Of a stretch of 64,000 nucleotides of DNA, positions 46,191-53,981 are shown in pieces. The first letter of the stretch is position 1, and each line of letters opens with the position of its first letter. Origin of the DNA: Heyndrickxia oleronia. GTDB taxonomy: Bacteria > Bacillota > Bacilli > Bacillales > Bacillaceae_C. The position numbers were made by a program, and so were the translations under genes. The DNA lies in assembly GCF_017809215.1 (NCBI RefSeq), contig NZ_CP065424.1:3504001-3568000 (forward strand), written 5' to 3'. The notes below the pieces were generated by a model. The model was given only the letters and a program-made list of their open reading frames with translations. It searched no databases and had not been told where the DNA came from.

Positions 46191-46291
46191 CAACAGTTAG
46201 GACTAAATGAGGCTAGTAATAGCAAGGGTTTCAAGCGTTAGAAATTTAAAGGTAATGTATTTATACCTAACCTGTTTCTAACTGTTGTTAT
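46187..46291. repeat. 105-bp segment with 14-bp terminal inverted repeats
   Basis: ATAACAACAGTTAG (46187-46200) is perfectly inverted at 46278-46291. An inner AGGTA/TACCT pair is present. The left arm overlaps the stop codon of the VLP-type gene. It could be a structured RNA, a single-strand origin or a MITE; no target duplication is evident. Confidence 0.5.
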
Positions 46292-46314
46292 AACTTATTA
46301 AAGGTGGTTTAAAT

Positions 46315-46584
46315 ATGGAACGATATACAAACATAATGAGAATGCCAATGTCTATGGAAGGTAGTAATAAGGCTTTATATCATTACAGGAAACCAACTGT
46401 ACAGAATTGTAAAGTTACCTTTGCTGACGGTTCGACCTATTGGGAAAAAATGATCTTTAACGATAAGTTTTTATCAATCAAAGCAGAACAAAATAAACTA
46501 TATTTAGACGAGGCTTGCACTAAGCTGGCTGACGTGACACGAAAACAGAAAATACAGGAATGTAAAAGGTTAGGTTTAATCTAG
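46315..46584 (+). CDS. 89-residue protein of unknown function
   Basis: Soluble, basic, with a beta-rich middle (VTFADGSTYWEKMIFNDK). ATG 46315 follows AAAGGTGG, the same type of site as its upstream neighbours. It ends at a converging terminator. No family recognised. Confidence 0.7.
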   Translation: MERYTNIMRMPMSMEGSNKALYHYRKPTVQNCKVTFADGSTYWEKMIFNDKFLSIKAEQNKLYLDEACTKLADVTRKQKIQECKRLGLI

Positions 46585-46609
46585 GGTTAGGGTATTTTAC
46601 CTTAACCCT
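46583..46609. terminator. Convergent terminator
   Basis: AGGGTTAGGGT paired with ACCTTAACCCT between the 89-residue gene and the DUF3888 gene. Confidence 0.75.
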
Positions 46610-46619
46610 AAATTTATTG

Positions 46620-47345
46620 CTACTTGGTTTTCTTATAAGAATTTCTTAATTCTAATTTAGTCCATTCTTTCTTTGGAATGTCTCTATGTTTATAATCGAC
46701 AACCTTAATTTGGCTACCTCTAATTTGAAAAGTAATCGTTTCTTCACCATAAGGCGGATTATGTGCCCCCTCAAAGGTTTGAACTTGAACAGTTACATTT
46801 AGGTTGGAGTTTTCCTCATCTCTTTCTATTTTAAGGATTTTCTCGAATCCCCGATACCACAGTTTAGGTTTATAATTTGTTTCAATAGCTTTACTTATTG
46901 GGTCTACTAAACGTTCAATCAATGCTTCTTTAAGTAATTCTTTGGGAACCGGTATCCTGTTAATTTTCTTTCTTTTAACATCAACAATTTTCCACATATC
47001 TTTTAACGGGCCACTTGTTTGTTTTTCAACAGTATAAAGTACATTTGTTCCATCTTTTTTCCAAAGGTGAATAAAACCTTTGTTTCCCTTGATATATAGC
47101 CGTGGTTCATCAATCCACTCTTCTTCCAACTGTATAATTGTAAAATATAATTGGGCTAGTGGTGTTATTTTATAACCCAGCTGATTAAAATCACCAAAAG
47201 CATAGAGTTGATAACCTGTTAAGTCAATATCAAAATCCTTACTATCATTATTGCCTTTTTGAACAGTTGCATGGACATTGTATGGCACTAAGATACTCAT
47301 AAGAACTAAAATAATTACAGAAATTACGGTTAACTTTGGTCTCAT
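46620..47345 (-). CDS. Secreted DUF3888 domain protein
   Basis: A 241-residue exported protein: signal peptide (about 1-27, VISVIILVLMSILVPYNVHA with likely cleavage after AHA-type VHA). The second half is a DUF3888 domain (about 135-230), recognised from TVQVQTFEGAHNPPYGEETI and VDYKHRD. Function unknown; such proteins are common in Bacillus. I start at ATG 47345, seven bases after GGAGGTG; the TTG at 47351 is too close. It looks like cargo, on the strand opposite to most of the element. Confidence 0.8.
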   Translation of the reverse strand: MRPKLTVISVIILVLMSILVPYNVHATVQKGNNDSKDFDIDLTGYQLYAFGDFNQLGYKITPLAQLYFTIIQLEEEWIDEPRLYIKGNKGFIHLWKKDGTNVLYTVEKQTSGPLKDMWKIVDVKRKKINRIPVPKELLKEALIERLVDPISKAIETNYKPKLWYRGFEKILKIERDEENSNLNVTVQVQTFEGAHNPPYGEETITFQIRGSQIKVVDYKHRDIPKKEWTKLELRNSYKKTK

Positions 47346-47480
47346 ATTCAATCACCTCCATAATATATTGTGACAACAGAGGTGAATTTATTTTTTACTC
47401 AGGGAAAAAGACTATTATGAAAGCAAAATCTACCATAATTATCCATAAAGAGTTTCTAAAAAATAGTGTGTATTTTTCAA

Positions 47481-47538
47481 CCACCAGACAAGGCATATAT
47501 ACACCCCCCGCCCCCCTATGGTGGGGGTATGCTGGTGG
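47481..47538. other. C/G-rich nested hairpin, candidate oriT
   Basis: In otherwise AT-rich DNA: CCACCAG...CTGGTGG, GCATA...TATGC and CCCCC...GGGGG are nested, the last around CTATGGT. A C-run/G-run hairpin followed by TATGC recalls transfer origins of some Gram-positive integrative elements. No relaxase gene is present. Candidate only. Confidence 0.4.
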
Positions 47539-47554
47539 GCTGTTCCTCACTGAT

Positions 47555-47770
47555 CTTATTCTATGCCTTGATGTATCGTGCCTGAGTTCGCTTGTTTCTT
47601 TTCTTTATTTCTTTTCATTCGTTTGTTCTTCATTCATTGTCTATTCCTTCTTGTCTCGTGCTGTTGTCCTTCCTTGCCTTGTCCAGTGGTTGACCTCGTG
47701 TGGTTTCCTAGTCCTTGTCCTCGCCTCTTTCCTATTCCCTTGCCTGTATAGAGGTGCTATATCTTTTTAC
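47555..47770. other. Strongly pyrimidine-biased noncoding tract
   Basis: Over about 200 bp the plus strand is dominated by T and C, with few A (for example CTTTCCTATTCCCTTGCC). The bias keeps a long frame open without a ribosome site or plausible protein, so I treat it as noncoding. Confidence 0.45.
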
Positions 47771-47859
47771 GTGATACTGTGGTAGGTGCTTATTACCCTA
47801 ATTAGGTGCTGTATGGATAGATAGCCTAATATTATTTAATGGTATTATTTATAATCACA

Positions 47860-47940
47860 GTGTCATAACTTTTAAGTATTGACACCGTTTTTAAGGTGCT
47901 GTATTATCAAGGTATCGAAAGGTGTCATAACTTAGTGTCA
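47860..47940 (+). promoter_or_regulatory. Candidate res site of the resolvase
   Basis: A 26-bp dyad at 47860-47885 opens with GTGTCA and closes with TGACAC and is symmetric at 20 of 26 positions, the size of a resolvase crossover site. GTGTCATAACTT recurs at 47922-47933 followed by GTGTCA. It lies directly upstream of the resolvase gene, as res sites usually do. Confidence 0.6.
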
Positions 47941-47971
47941 TATATACAAATAAAAAGTGGGGTTTTACAAA

Positions 47972-48526
47972 ATGAAATATGGCTATGCAAGGGTATCAAC
48001 AGTTAATCAAGATTTAGAATCACAAATAACAGCATTAGAAAATGAGGGTTGTGAAAAAATCTATTCTGAGAAGTTCACAGGTACAAAAGCGGATAGACCA
48101 CAATTTAAAGAATTGCTGTCAATCCTTAAAGCTGGCGACACTCTAGTGATTACTAAATTAGACCGCTTCGCAAGATCAACAGGTGACGCTATAGAAACAA
48201 TAAAGGATTTATTTAAACGAGGCGTTAGAGTTCATGTACTAAATATGGGTATCGTTGAGGACACCCCAACAGGACGACTAATATTTAATATCATGAGTTC
48301 CTTTGCAGAATTTGAAAGGGATATGATTGTAGAACGTACACAGGAAGGCAAAGCAATAGCTAAACAGCGTGACGACTTTAGAGAAGGTAGACCAAACAAA
48401 TACACTAAGAAACAGCTAGAACACGCTTTACAACTGTTAGAAACTCATTCATATAAAGAAGTCGAGGAAACAACAGGGATAAGTAAGAGTACGCTAATAA
48501 GGGCAAAGAAAAAAACTAACAGCTAA
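47972..48526 (+). CDS. Small serine recombinase (resolvase/invertase type)
   Basis: A 184-residue resolvase. Catalytic domain 1-135: [16 protein letters not shown] with Ser9, [30 protein letters not shown]-terminal helix-turn-helix about 140-180 ([16 protein letters not shown]). Such enzymes resolve plasmid or transposon cointegrates. I start at ATG 47972; the GTG at 47957 is upstream of a weak GGGG site. A second recombinase beside the integrase suggests that a plasmid or Tn module was absorbed by the element. Confidence 0.9.
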   Translation: MKYGYARVSTVNQDLESQITALENEGCEKIYSEKFTGTKADRPQFKELLSILKAGDTLVITKLDRFARSTGDAIETIKDLFKRGVRVHVLNMGIVEDTPTGRLIFNIMSSFAEFERDMIVERTQEGKAIAKQRDDFREGRPNKYTKKQLEHALQLLETHSYKEVEETTGISKSTLIRAKKKTNS

Positions 48527-48608
48527 TTTAAAATGTACCCTATAAGATGGACACTTAAAAAAAGTCCTCCTTATGGGGTACTTTTATTTATAATGAAAGA
48601 AATAGTTA

Positions 48609-49013
48609 ATGGGGCGGATGAAAATGTCGAAAATATTATTTACAGATCAAGAACAGAAATTATTGATGAAACATCCTTATGTAAAAGCTGTTAGTGAAAA
48701 AGCAATTACTTACACTGATGAATTTAAAGCATTAGCTATTAAAGAGTATGAAGAAGGAAAATTTCCACGTCAAATATTTGAAGATGCAGGATTTGATATT
48801 GAAATCGTTGGGACTGAACGAGCGAGTTCATCTTTAAAGAGATGGCGTAAAGCTTATAAAGAAAATGGTGTAGCTGGGCTTGAAGACACTCGAAAATACC
48901 ATTCTGGACGACCACTTGAACGTGAATTAAGTTTAGAAGAAAAATATGCACGATTAGAAGCACAAAACGCCTTATTACGTGCAGAAAATGAACTGCTAAA
49001 AAGATCGATCTAG
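48609..49013 (+). CDS. IS3-family transposase orfA (helix-turn-helix subunit)
   Basis: A 134-residue OrfA with a DNA-binding fold at about 30-90 (YTDEFKALAIKEYEEGKF, ASSSLKRWRKAY) and a C-terminal leucine-zipper-like helix (LEAQNALLRAENELLK). The exact start is uncertain (ATG 48609, 48618 or 48624). A run A-AAA-AAG near 49000 could be a minus-one frameshift site toward orfB, but orfB is broken downstream. Confidence 0.75.
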   Translation: MGRMKMSKILFTDQEQKLLMKHPYVKAVSEKAITYTDEFKALAIKEYEEGKFPRQIFEDAGFDIEIVGTERASSSLKRWRKAYKENGVAGLEDTRKYHSGRPLERELSLEEKYARLEAQNALLRAENELLKRSI

Positions 49014-49018
49014 CAGAA

Positions 49019-49955
49019 AGGATGTTGGTGAAGAAAAGGAAAAACTAACAGCTGAACAGAAATTTGAATTGATCCAATTGGTCATTAAAAATATAACTTA
49101 AAGCGGATGGTGAGCTATCTTTGTGAACTAGTTGGTGTCTCTCGATCAGGTTATTATCGTTATTTTTCAGAAGAAGCACAACTTAATAGACAGGCTCGTG
49201 ATGATAAGCAGACGAAAAGTAAAGAAAATCATTTTAAAAGCTTATAATTTTCGTCGTCGTAAGAAAGGCGCACGTCAAATCAAGATGACCTTAGAAAATC
49301 AGTATCAAATTACATATAACCTAAAACGAATTCGTCGTATCATGAAAAAATTCCAAATCATTTGCCCAATTCGAAAAGCAAACCCATATCGAAGAATGGC
49401 AAAAGCAACAAAAGAACATAGAACTTTACCGAACCTATTAAACCGCGAATTTAAGCAAGGAACCGCTAGAAAAGTATTATTAACAGACATTACATATTTA
49501 AGTTATGGAAAAGGAAAACGTGCCTACTTGTCCACTATAAAAGATGCCGAAACCAATGAAATCTTAGCATATGAGACATCAGATAAAATCACACTAGATA
49601 TTGCGTTAAATACATTAAAGAAGTTGAAAAGACTGGGATAAAGCTGGCCGAAGGCGCATTCATTCACTCAGATCAAGGGTTCCACTATACCAACCCCCAA
49701 TTTCAAAAGATGGTAAAGAAAATGGGACTAGGGCAATCTATGTCACGTCGTGGAAACTGTTGGGATAATGCCCCACAAGAATCGTTCTTTGGACATTTTA
49801 AAGATGAAACGGATTTTAAAACGTGTGAATCATTAGAAGAAGTAAAAAGAGAGGTTCAGAGTTATATGACATATTACAATCATTACCGAGGTCAATGGAA
49901 CTTAAAAAAGATGACACCTGCACAATACAGTCATCATCTTCTTCAAGTTGCCTAG
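49019..49955 (+). pseudogene. IS3-family transposase orfB, frameshifted
   Basis: Pieces in different frames spell an IS3 OrfB: LTAEQKFELIQLVIKNIT, then MVSYLCELVGVSRSGYYRYF, then GARQIKMTLENQYQ through LKRLG, then IKLAEGAFIHSDQG to the end. The DDE residues are visible (LLTDITYL, FIHSDQGFHYT, NAPQESFFGH) but lie on separate frames. Breaks occur near 49100, 49215 and 49637. Confidence 0.85.
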
Positions 49956-50175
49956 TCTTTTTTTAAATGTCCTTTACAAAGGGTACACTTTAATTGCTAG
50001 TTAGTCTTTTTTATTTCACTATTTACAGATCAATCCTATTAGTGCTATTGTGCATAGCTGTCTGGTGCTGGCAATCACCTTCGTTATCCTTAAAGCAAAA
50101 AACCTTTACACTCTAGGGTTGGGCATAAAAAAGTTTTGGTGGGCTTGTCTATCCAGTGCAAACAAGCGGTTTTAA

Positions 50176-50256
50176 ATGCACAATTTTGAACAATTTGTTA
50201 TAGCCTTAATAATAGCCTTTTTCGTTATTACGTTAGTAAAAAATATTCACTTTTAA
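50176..50256 (+). CDS. 26-residue hydrophobic peptide, possible type I toxin-like
   Basis: MHNFEQFVIALIIAFFVITL then VKNIHF: a single membrane helix with a short basic tail, the shape of Bacillus BsrE/TxpA or holin-like toxins, which often start with a xxFE motif. The ribosome site is weak (AGCGG). Its end overlaps the end of the minus-strand gene by four bases. No antitoxin RNA can be proved from sequence. Confidence 0.35.
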   Translation: MHNFEQFVIALIIAFFVITLVKNIHF

Positions 50257-50870
50257 TTGTCCATTTGTATAACAAATTCAAATCCTGTTGGTTTTTGTTT
50301 TTGGAAAGGATGTTTGTATTCTTTGAAGATTAACTTTATATTTGAAAGATTATTCGGTAAAGCTGGTGATACGGTAAATGTAAAAGATTCGTGCGTTCCT
50401 GATCCTCCCCCAAAATTGTTTCGACAGTCATAATCAACTCCCACACCTTCTATTGAAAGGTCAAAGAATGAATGTTCTTGAAATCTTCTTGGTTCTTCAT
50501 CTAAATCTTCTCTATCAATGGTAAAATGAACGACACTTGCATTATTAAATTGCCGTACAAATGTTACAGTGTAAAATATACCATCCTTTTCGAATGATTT
50601 TAACATTGGTAAATTTTTTATAAATCCTTCCGGTTCGACAACAGGTTTATATATATCTTCGTTTAAAAAATGTGAAAAAACACTGTTTAAGAAATCTTCG
50701 TAAAAGTTATATTTTAATGACCATTTAGCAATAAGTTCTTTAGTTGGAAAACCAGGGTTATTATTTGAGAGTTCCTTCCGTTGCTTAATTAAATTACATA
50801 TTTGTTCATCTAATGATTCTATTTGTTTATCATAGTGTTCAGTTGGTGGTTCGAACGGCATTCGCTTCAT
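50253..50870 (-). CDS. Conserved Bacillus-type hypothetical protein
   Basis: A 205-residue soluble protein starting MKRMPFEPPTEHYDKQIESL, with an N-terminal helical segment (LDEQICNLIKQRKELSNNNP) and a beta-rich C-terminal half (VDYDCRNNFGGGSGTHESF). I recall similar proteins in Bacillus genomes, without known function. I start at ATG 50870, after GGAGGAAG; the frame stays open to 50909 without a ribosome site. Probably cargo. Confidence 0.75.
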   Translation of the reverse strand: MKRMPFEPPTEHYDKQIESLDEQICNLIKQRKELSNNNPGFPTKELIAKWSLKYNFYEDFLNSVFSHFLNEDIYKPVVEPEGFIKNLPMLKSFEKDGIFYTVTFVRQFNNASVVHFTIDREDLDEEPRRFQEHSFFDLSIEGVGVDYDCRNNFGGGSGTHESFTFTVSPALPNNLSNIKLIFKEYKHPFQKQKPTGFEFVIQMDN

Positions 50871-50992
50871 ATATCTTCCTCCAAAAATTTTATAAGACAA
50901 TCTTAACATAATTTGGTAAACGAAACTATATTGTTTCGGTATTCTAAGCGTTAGTTATACAAGGTCTCACTATTTTTTACCTTTGTTTATAG

Positions 50993-51025
50993 TTCTATAA
51001 CTATTGTGATTAACAAACTATAGAA
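50993..51025. promoter_or_regulatory. Dyad near the iteron array
   Basis: TTCTATA (50993-50999) and TATAGAA (51019-51025) flank a TTGTGATTAACAA centre, between the hypothetical gene and the repeats. Confidence 0.35.
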
Positions 51026-51073
51026 AGCCTTATATATCAAGGGTTCACAGAATTTAATAATCACAATTTTAAT

Positions 51074-51191
51074 AATCCCTGAAATTGTAGCTTTCATAGG
51101 TATGTAAATCCTCACAGGTTAATCCCTAAATTTGTGACTTTAAGAAACCCAGTCATATCAAGGACTTTTGTTAATCCCTATATTTGTGACT
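51074..51191 (+). repeat. Iteron-like array, three 19-bp units
   Basis: AATCCCTAAATTTGTGACT at 51121-51139, a one-mismatch copy at 51173-51191 and a four-mismatch copy at 51074-51092, spaced 47 and 52 bp. ATATCAAGG occurs before the first and last units. It resembles plasmid iterons or a partition site; no Rep gene is nearby. Confidence 0.55.
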
Positions 51192-51239
51192 AATAAATAC
51201 CTGTAAAGTGGGGTGTCGCCAAAGATAAGTAAGTAAGGA

Positions 51240-51616
51240 AGTAATGAATAAATTATAAATAACAGCTATAACAGTAATAAAGATAAAGGATAACAGCTTC
51301 GCTGGTTCGGTGATAAATCACCTCACAAATATTAAAAACAATAACTAATAACTATTCTAATAACAGCTATCAATAGTGACAAAAATAATAGTAATTCTTT
51401 AAAAGAGTTGTCGAGTTTACGAGACAAGCGTAAGCAATAAGAACTTAATCACTTTTATCCACTTAACGAATAATTCTATCCAGCTTTAATGCTGGTGTGA
51501 CAATTGAATATTCCTACCCTAACCAGTTAACAGCTTAGCAAGGTACAGCACTTTTCCCTAATGGTCTTAATGACTGTTGGGGGATCTTTTTTTGCCCATT
51601 TTTAATGATTTATAAT
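51240..51616. other. Noncoding right end of the element with short dyads
   Basis: No ORF of note. It holds GGTGATAAATCACC (51309-51322), TTGTC/GACAA (about 51408-51426), CCAGC/GCTGG (51480-51494) and several TAACAGC repeats. Possibly the rest of a plasmid-like control region. Confidence 0.5.
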
Positions 51617-51628
51617 ACTTTATAATAA
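51617..51628 (+). other. attP arm at the right end
   Basis: ACTTTATAATAA, the exact inverse of TTATTATAAAGT at 42981-42992 inside the left end. Together they would flank the core in the circular form. Confidence 0.75.
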
Positions 51629-51634
51629 TAGGTT

Positions 51635-51645
51635 TTATCAGGAGA
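51635..51645 (+). repeat. attR core
   Basis: TTATCAGGAGA, second copy of the 11-bp core; the right flank TTACATTATTCAAGG continues the permease frame (YIIQG). Confidence 0.9.
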
Positions 51646-52549
51646 TTACATTATTCAAGGAGCTCCTAAATTAGCTGCAGATGGGGCCGGGATACCATTG
51701 ACAGATGTCATTCATGCAAGTATTCCATTAGTCATTACAATGGGCGTAGTGACAACAATCTCTGCATTTCTCATATTAAAACGTGATATAAAAAGAGGAG
51801 CCCTCAAACCTTCTACATCCATAATGAATGAAAAGTCTTCTGTTCAAAAAAATAAAGAACTCTTATCTTCATTTTCAAAAAAAACTTTCGCTATCATTAT
51901 TCCAATTCTTTTTGTTCTCGATATTGTTGCGATGATCTATTTCAACCTTCAAGGCGGGGATGCAACAGCTTTAGTTGGTGGAACAGCGATATTTATTCTT
52001 TTACTTATTACCTTAGCAGGACACAAACGAAAAGCATTAGAGGAAACTACTAAATACTTAATTGAAGGATTGCAATTTGGGTTTAGGGTATTTGGTCCAG
52101 TCATCCCTATAGCCGCATTTTTTTATTTAGGTGGCGATGATTTTCAAGGAATGATTGGTAATTTTCTTCCGAAAACCTCACAAGGTATCGTTAATGACTT
52201 GGGGATTGCACTAGCTAATCTAGTTCCATTAACCAATGAAATTGGTGCTGTTACCGTATCTGGAGTAGGGATTATCACTGGATTAGATGGTTCGGGATTC
52301 TCTGGACTTTCCCTTGTTGGTTCTGTAGCTAATTTATTTTCTCATGGTTCAGAAGCCGGAGCAGCAACCTTAACATCGTTAGGGCAAATTATGGCAATAT
52401 GGGTTGGTGGAGGTACCATCATTCCATGGGCATTAATTCCAGCAGCTGCTATTTGTGGAGTAGATCCATTTGAGCTTGCGAGAAGGAACTTAATCCCAGT
52501 AATCATCGGAATCGTTGTCACTACCATTCTCGCCATGTTCCTCCTATAA
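51635..52549 (+). pseudogene. yhfA: yhfA-type permease, 3' part
   Basis: Codons 161-464 of the split permease: LSGDYIIQGAPKLAADGAG onward with about seven more membrane segments and conserved Gly-rich loops (EIGAVTVSGVGIITGL, FSHGSEAGAATLTSLG, WVGGGTIIPWALIPAAAICG). In the integrated state it lacks a promoter and start; an internal ATG at 51698 has no good ribosome site. The intact gene resembles B. subtilis yhfA and lies next to yhaA; substrate unknown. Confidence 0.88.
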
Positions 52550-52733
52550 TCCTGTTCAATATAAACAACGAAGGCTCTTTGCTGTATATCCTACTCATCA
52601 ATCTATTTTGAGAAAAATTTTATCGAAAAAGAACAAAATCTTCATCAAGTGCCTAAACAATACCCTCTCTTCCGAAAAATGTTATAATTATTCTAAGATT
52701 ATAAATTATTAAAAAGGGAGAGCTGATTAATCC

Positions 52734-53939
52734 ATGACAATCCAAGACCTTTATTTAAAACTAGAAGAAGCATATGATGAAATGGTTTCAATTAGACGGT
52801 ACTTGCACCAACATCCAGAGTTATCCTTTCAAGAAGTTCAAACTGCAAAATATATTGGAGATTATTATAGAAAAATAGGTGTAGAGGTAAAAGAAAATGT
52901 AGGTGGAAATGGGGTCGTCGCACGTATAAAAGGTGGATTACCAGGTAAAACAGTAGCATTACGTGCGGATTTTGATGCTCTTCCTATCCATGAAGAAACC
53001 AATGTTCCTTATCAATCGAAGGTACCAGGTGTAATGCATGCCTGTGGACATGATGGACATACGGCTACCTTACTTGTTCTCGCAAGAATATTAAATGAAA
53101 TGAAGGATGAATTACCTGGAGAATATGTAATGATTCATCAACATGCAGAGGAATATGCACCGGGTGGAGCTATTTCTATGATTAAAGATGGTTGTCTAGA
53201 AGGAGTCGATGTTATTTTTGGAACTCATCTTTGGTCACCATTAGAATATGGGACGGTTTCATATCGTAAAGGGCCGATCATGGCAGCTGCAGATCGATTT
53301 GAAATCACCATACAGGGCTATGGAGGTCATGGTGCCCAACCACATAAAACGAAGGATGCAATTGTTATTGGCTCACAGCTAGTGATGAATCTCCAGCAAA
53401 TTGTTAGTCGCCGAGTTGATCCTATTCATTCCGCAGTTGTAACAGTCGCCTCTTTCGTAGCCGAAAATGCTTTTAACGTTATTGCAGATTCAGCGAAATT
53501 ATCTGGTACGGTTCGAACCTTTAATGAAGATGTGAGAGACTTTATTGAAGAGGAGATTGAGCGAATCGTTAAGGGGACCTGCTTAGCTGCAGGTTGTGAG
53601 TTTAGCTATGAATATCATCGCGGTTATCCAGCTGTCGTAAATCATGAATCTGAAACAGATTTCCTTGTTACATGTGCTGAGAAGGTCACCGATATTACCG
53701 AAGTGGCATTGGCATCACCGGAAATGGGAGGAGAAGATTTTGCTTATTACCTACAACATGTAAAAGGAACTTTCTTTTTCACTGGAGCAAAGCCTGAAAA
53801 TGTTGAAACACCTTACCCACATCATCATCCAAAATTTAATATTAATGAGAAGTCAATGCTTATTGCGGCAAAAACACTAGGGACAGCAGCAATCGAATAT
53901 CATACTGTTCCTGCAGTGGAAGGTATTGCGAAAATATAA
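52734..53939 (+). CDS. yhaA: M20 family amidohydrolase YhaA
   Basis: A 401-residue metallo-amidohydrolase (N-acyl-amino-acid or hippurate type). Metal motifs: ALRADFDALPIHE, VMHACGHDGHTATLL, HQHAEEYAPGGA, and EMGGEDFAYYLQ; the dimerisation domain (about 185-300) starts GYGGHGAQPHKTKD. Substrate not certain. ATG 52734 follows GGGAGAG. In B. subtilis it also neighbours ecsC. The 185 bp between the permease and yhaA show only a probable promoter region. Confidence 0.92.
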   Translation: MTIQDLYLKLEEAYDEMVSIRRYLHQHPELSFQEVQTAKYIGDYYRKIGVEVKENVGGNGVVARIKGGLPGKTVALRADFDALPIHEETNVPYQSKVPGVMHACGHDGHTATLLVLARILNEMKDELPGEYVMIHQHAEEYAPGGAISMIKDGCLEGVDVIFGTHLWSPLEYGTVSYRKGPIMAAADRFEITIQGYGGHGAQPHKTKDAIVIGSQLVMNLQQIVSRRVDPIHSAVVTVASFVAENAFNVIADSAKLSGTVRTFNEDVRDFIEEEIERIVKGTCLAAGCEFSYEYHRGYPAVVNHESETDFLVTCAEKVTDITEVALASPEMGGEDFAYYLQHVKGTFFFTGAKPENVETPYPHHHPKFNINEKSMLIAAKTLGTAAIEYHTVPAVEGIAKI

Positions 53940-53944
53940 AAAAA

Positions 53945-53981
53945 AGGAGATCCTACTTATCACTATCAAGTGGGATCTCCT
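53945..53981. terminator. Convergent terminator yhaA/ecsC
   Basis: AGGAGATCC paired with GGATCTCCT, overlapping the last codons of ecsC. Confidence 0.75.

Larger units (their letters stand above)
48534..49987 (+). mobile_element. Degenerate IS3-family insertion sequence
   Basis: Ends TGTACCC...GGGTACA form an imperfect inverted repeat of about 35 bp (both run into TTAAAAAAAG). Length about 1,454 bp, with an orfA/orfB layout. orfB carries frameshifts, so the copy is probably dead. Target duplication is unclear because the flanks are TTTAA-like and self-symmetric. Confidence 0.85.
42961..51634 (+). mobile_element. 8.7-kb serine-integrase integrative element inserted in yhfA
   Basis: Bounded by an 11-bp direct repeat TTATCAGGAGA. 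The large serine recombinase lies next to the left end. Content: two tiny antisense ORFs, an Xre-type regulator, small unknown proteins, a Cys-rich VLP-type protein, a DUF3888 exoprotein, an oriT-like hairpin, a resolvase with res-like site, a decayed IS3 element and an iteron-like array. No relaxase, Rep or conjugation gene is seen, so movement would rely on helper functions. Excision would remove 8,674 bp and rebuild the permease frame. Confidence 0.92.

Noticed and set aside
47336..47785. 149-codon plus-strand frame reading as a Cys/Leu/Ser-rich protein
   Set aside because: No ribosome site, it overlaps the oriT-like hairpin, and it stays open only because the strand is pyrimidine-rich.
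48531..49993. TTTAA target duplication around the IS3 copy
   Set aside because: TTTAA-like bases occur on both sides, but they are self-symmetric and need uneven IS ends, so a true duplication cannot be claimed.
42961..51634. Interpretation as a prophage
   Set aside because: No structural, packaging or lysis genes; too short.
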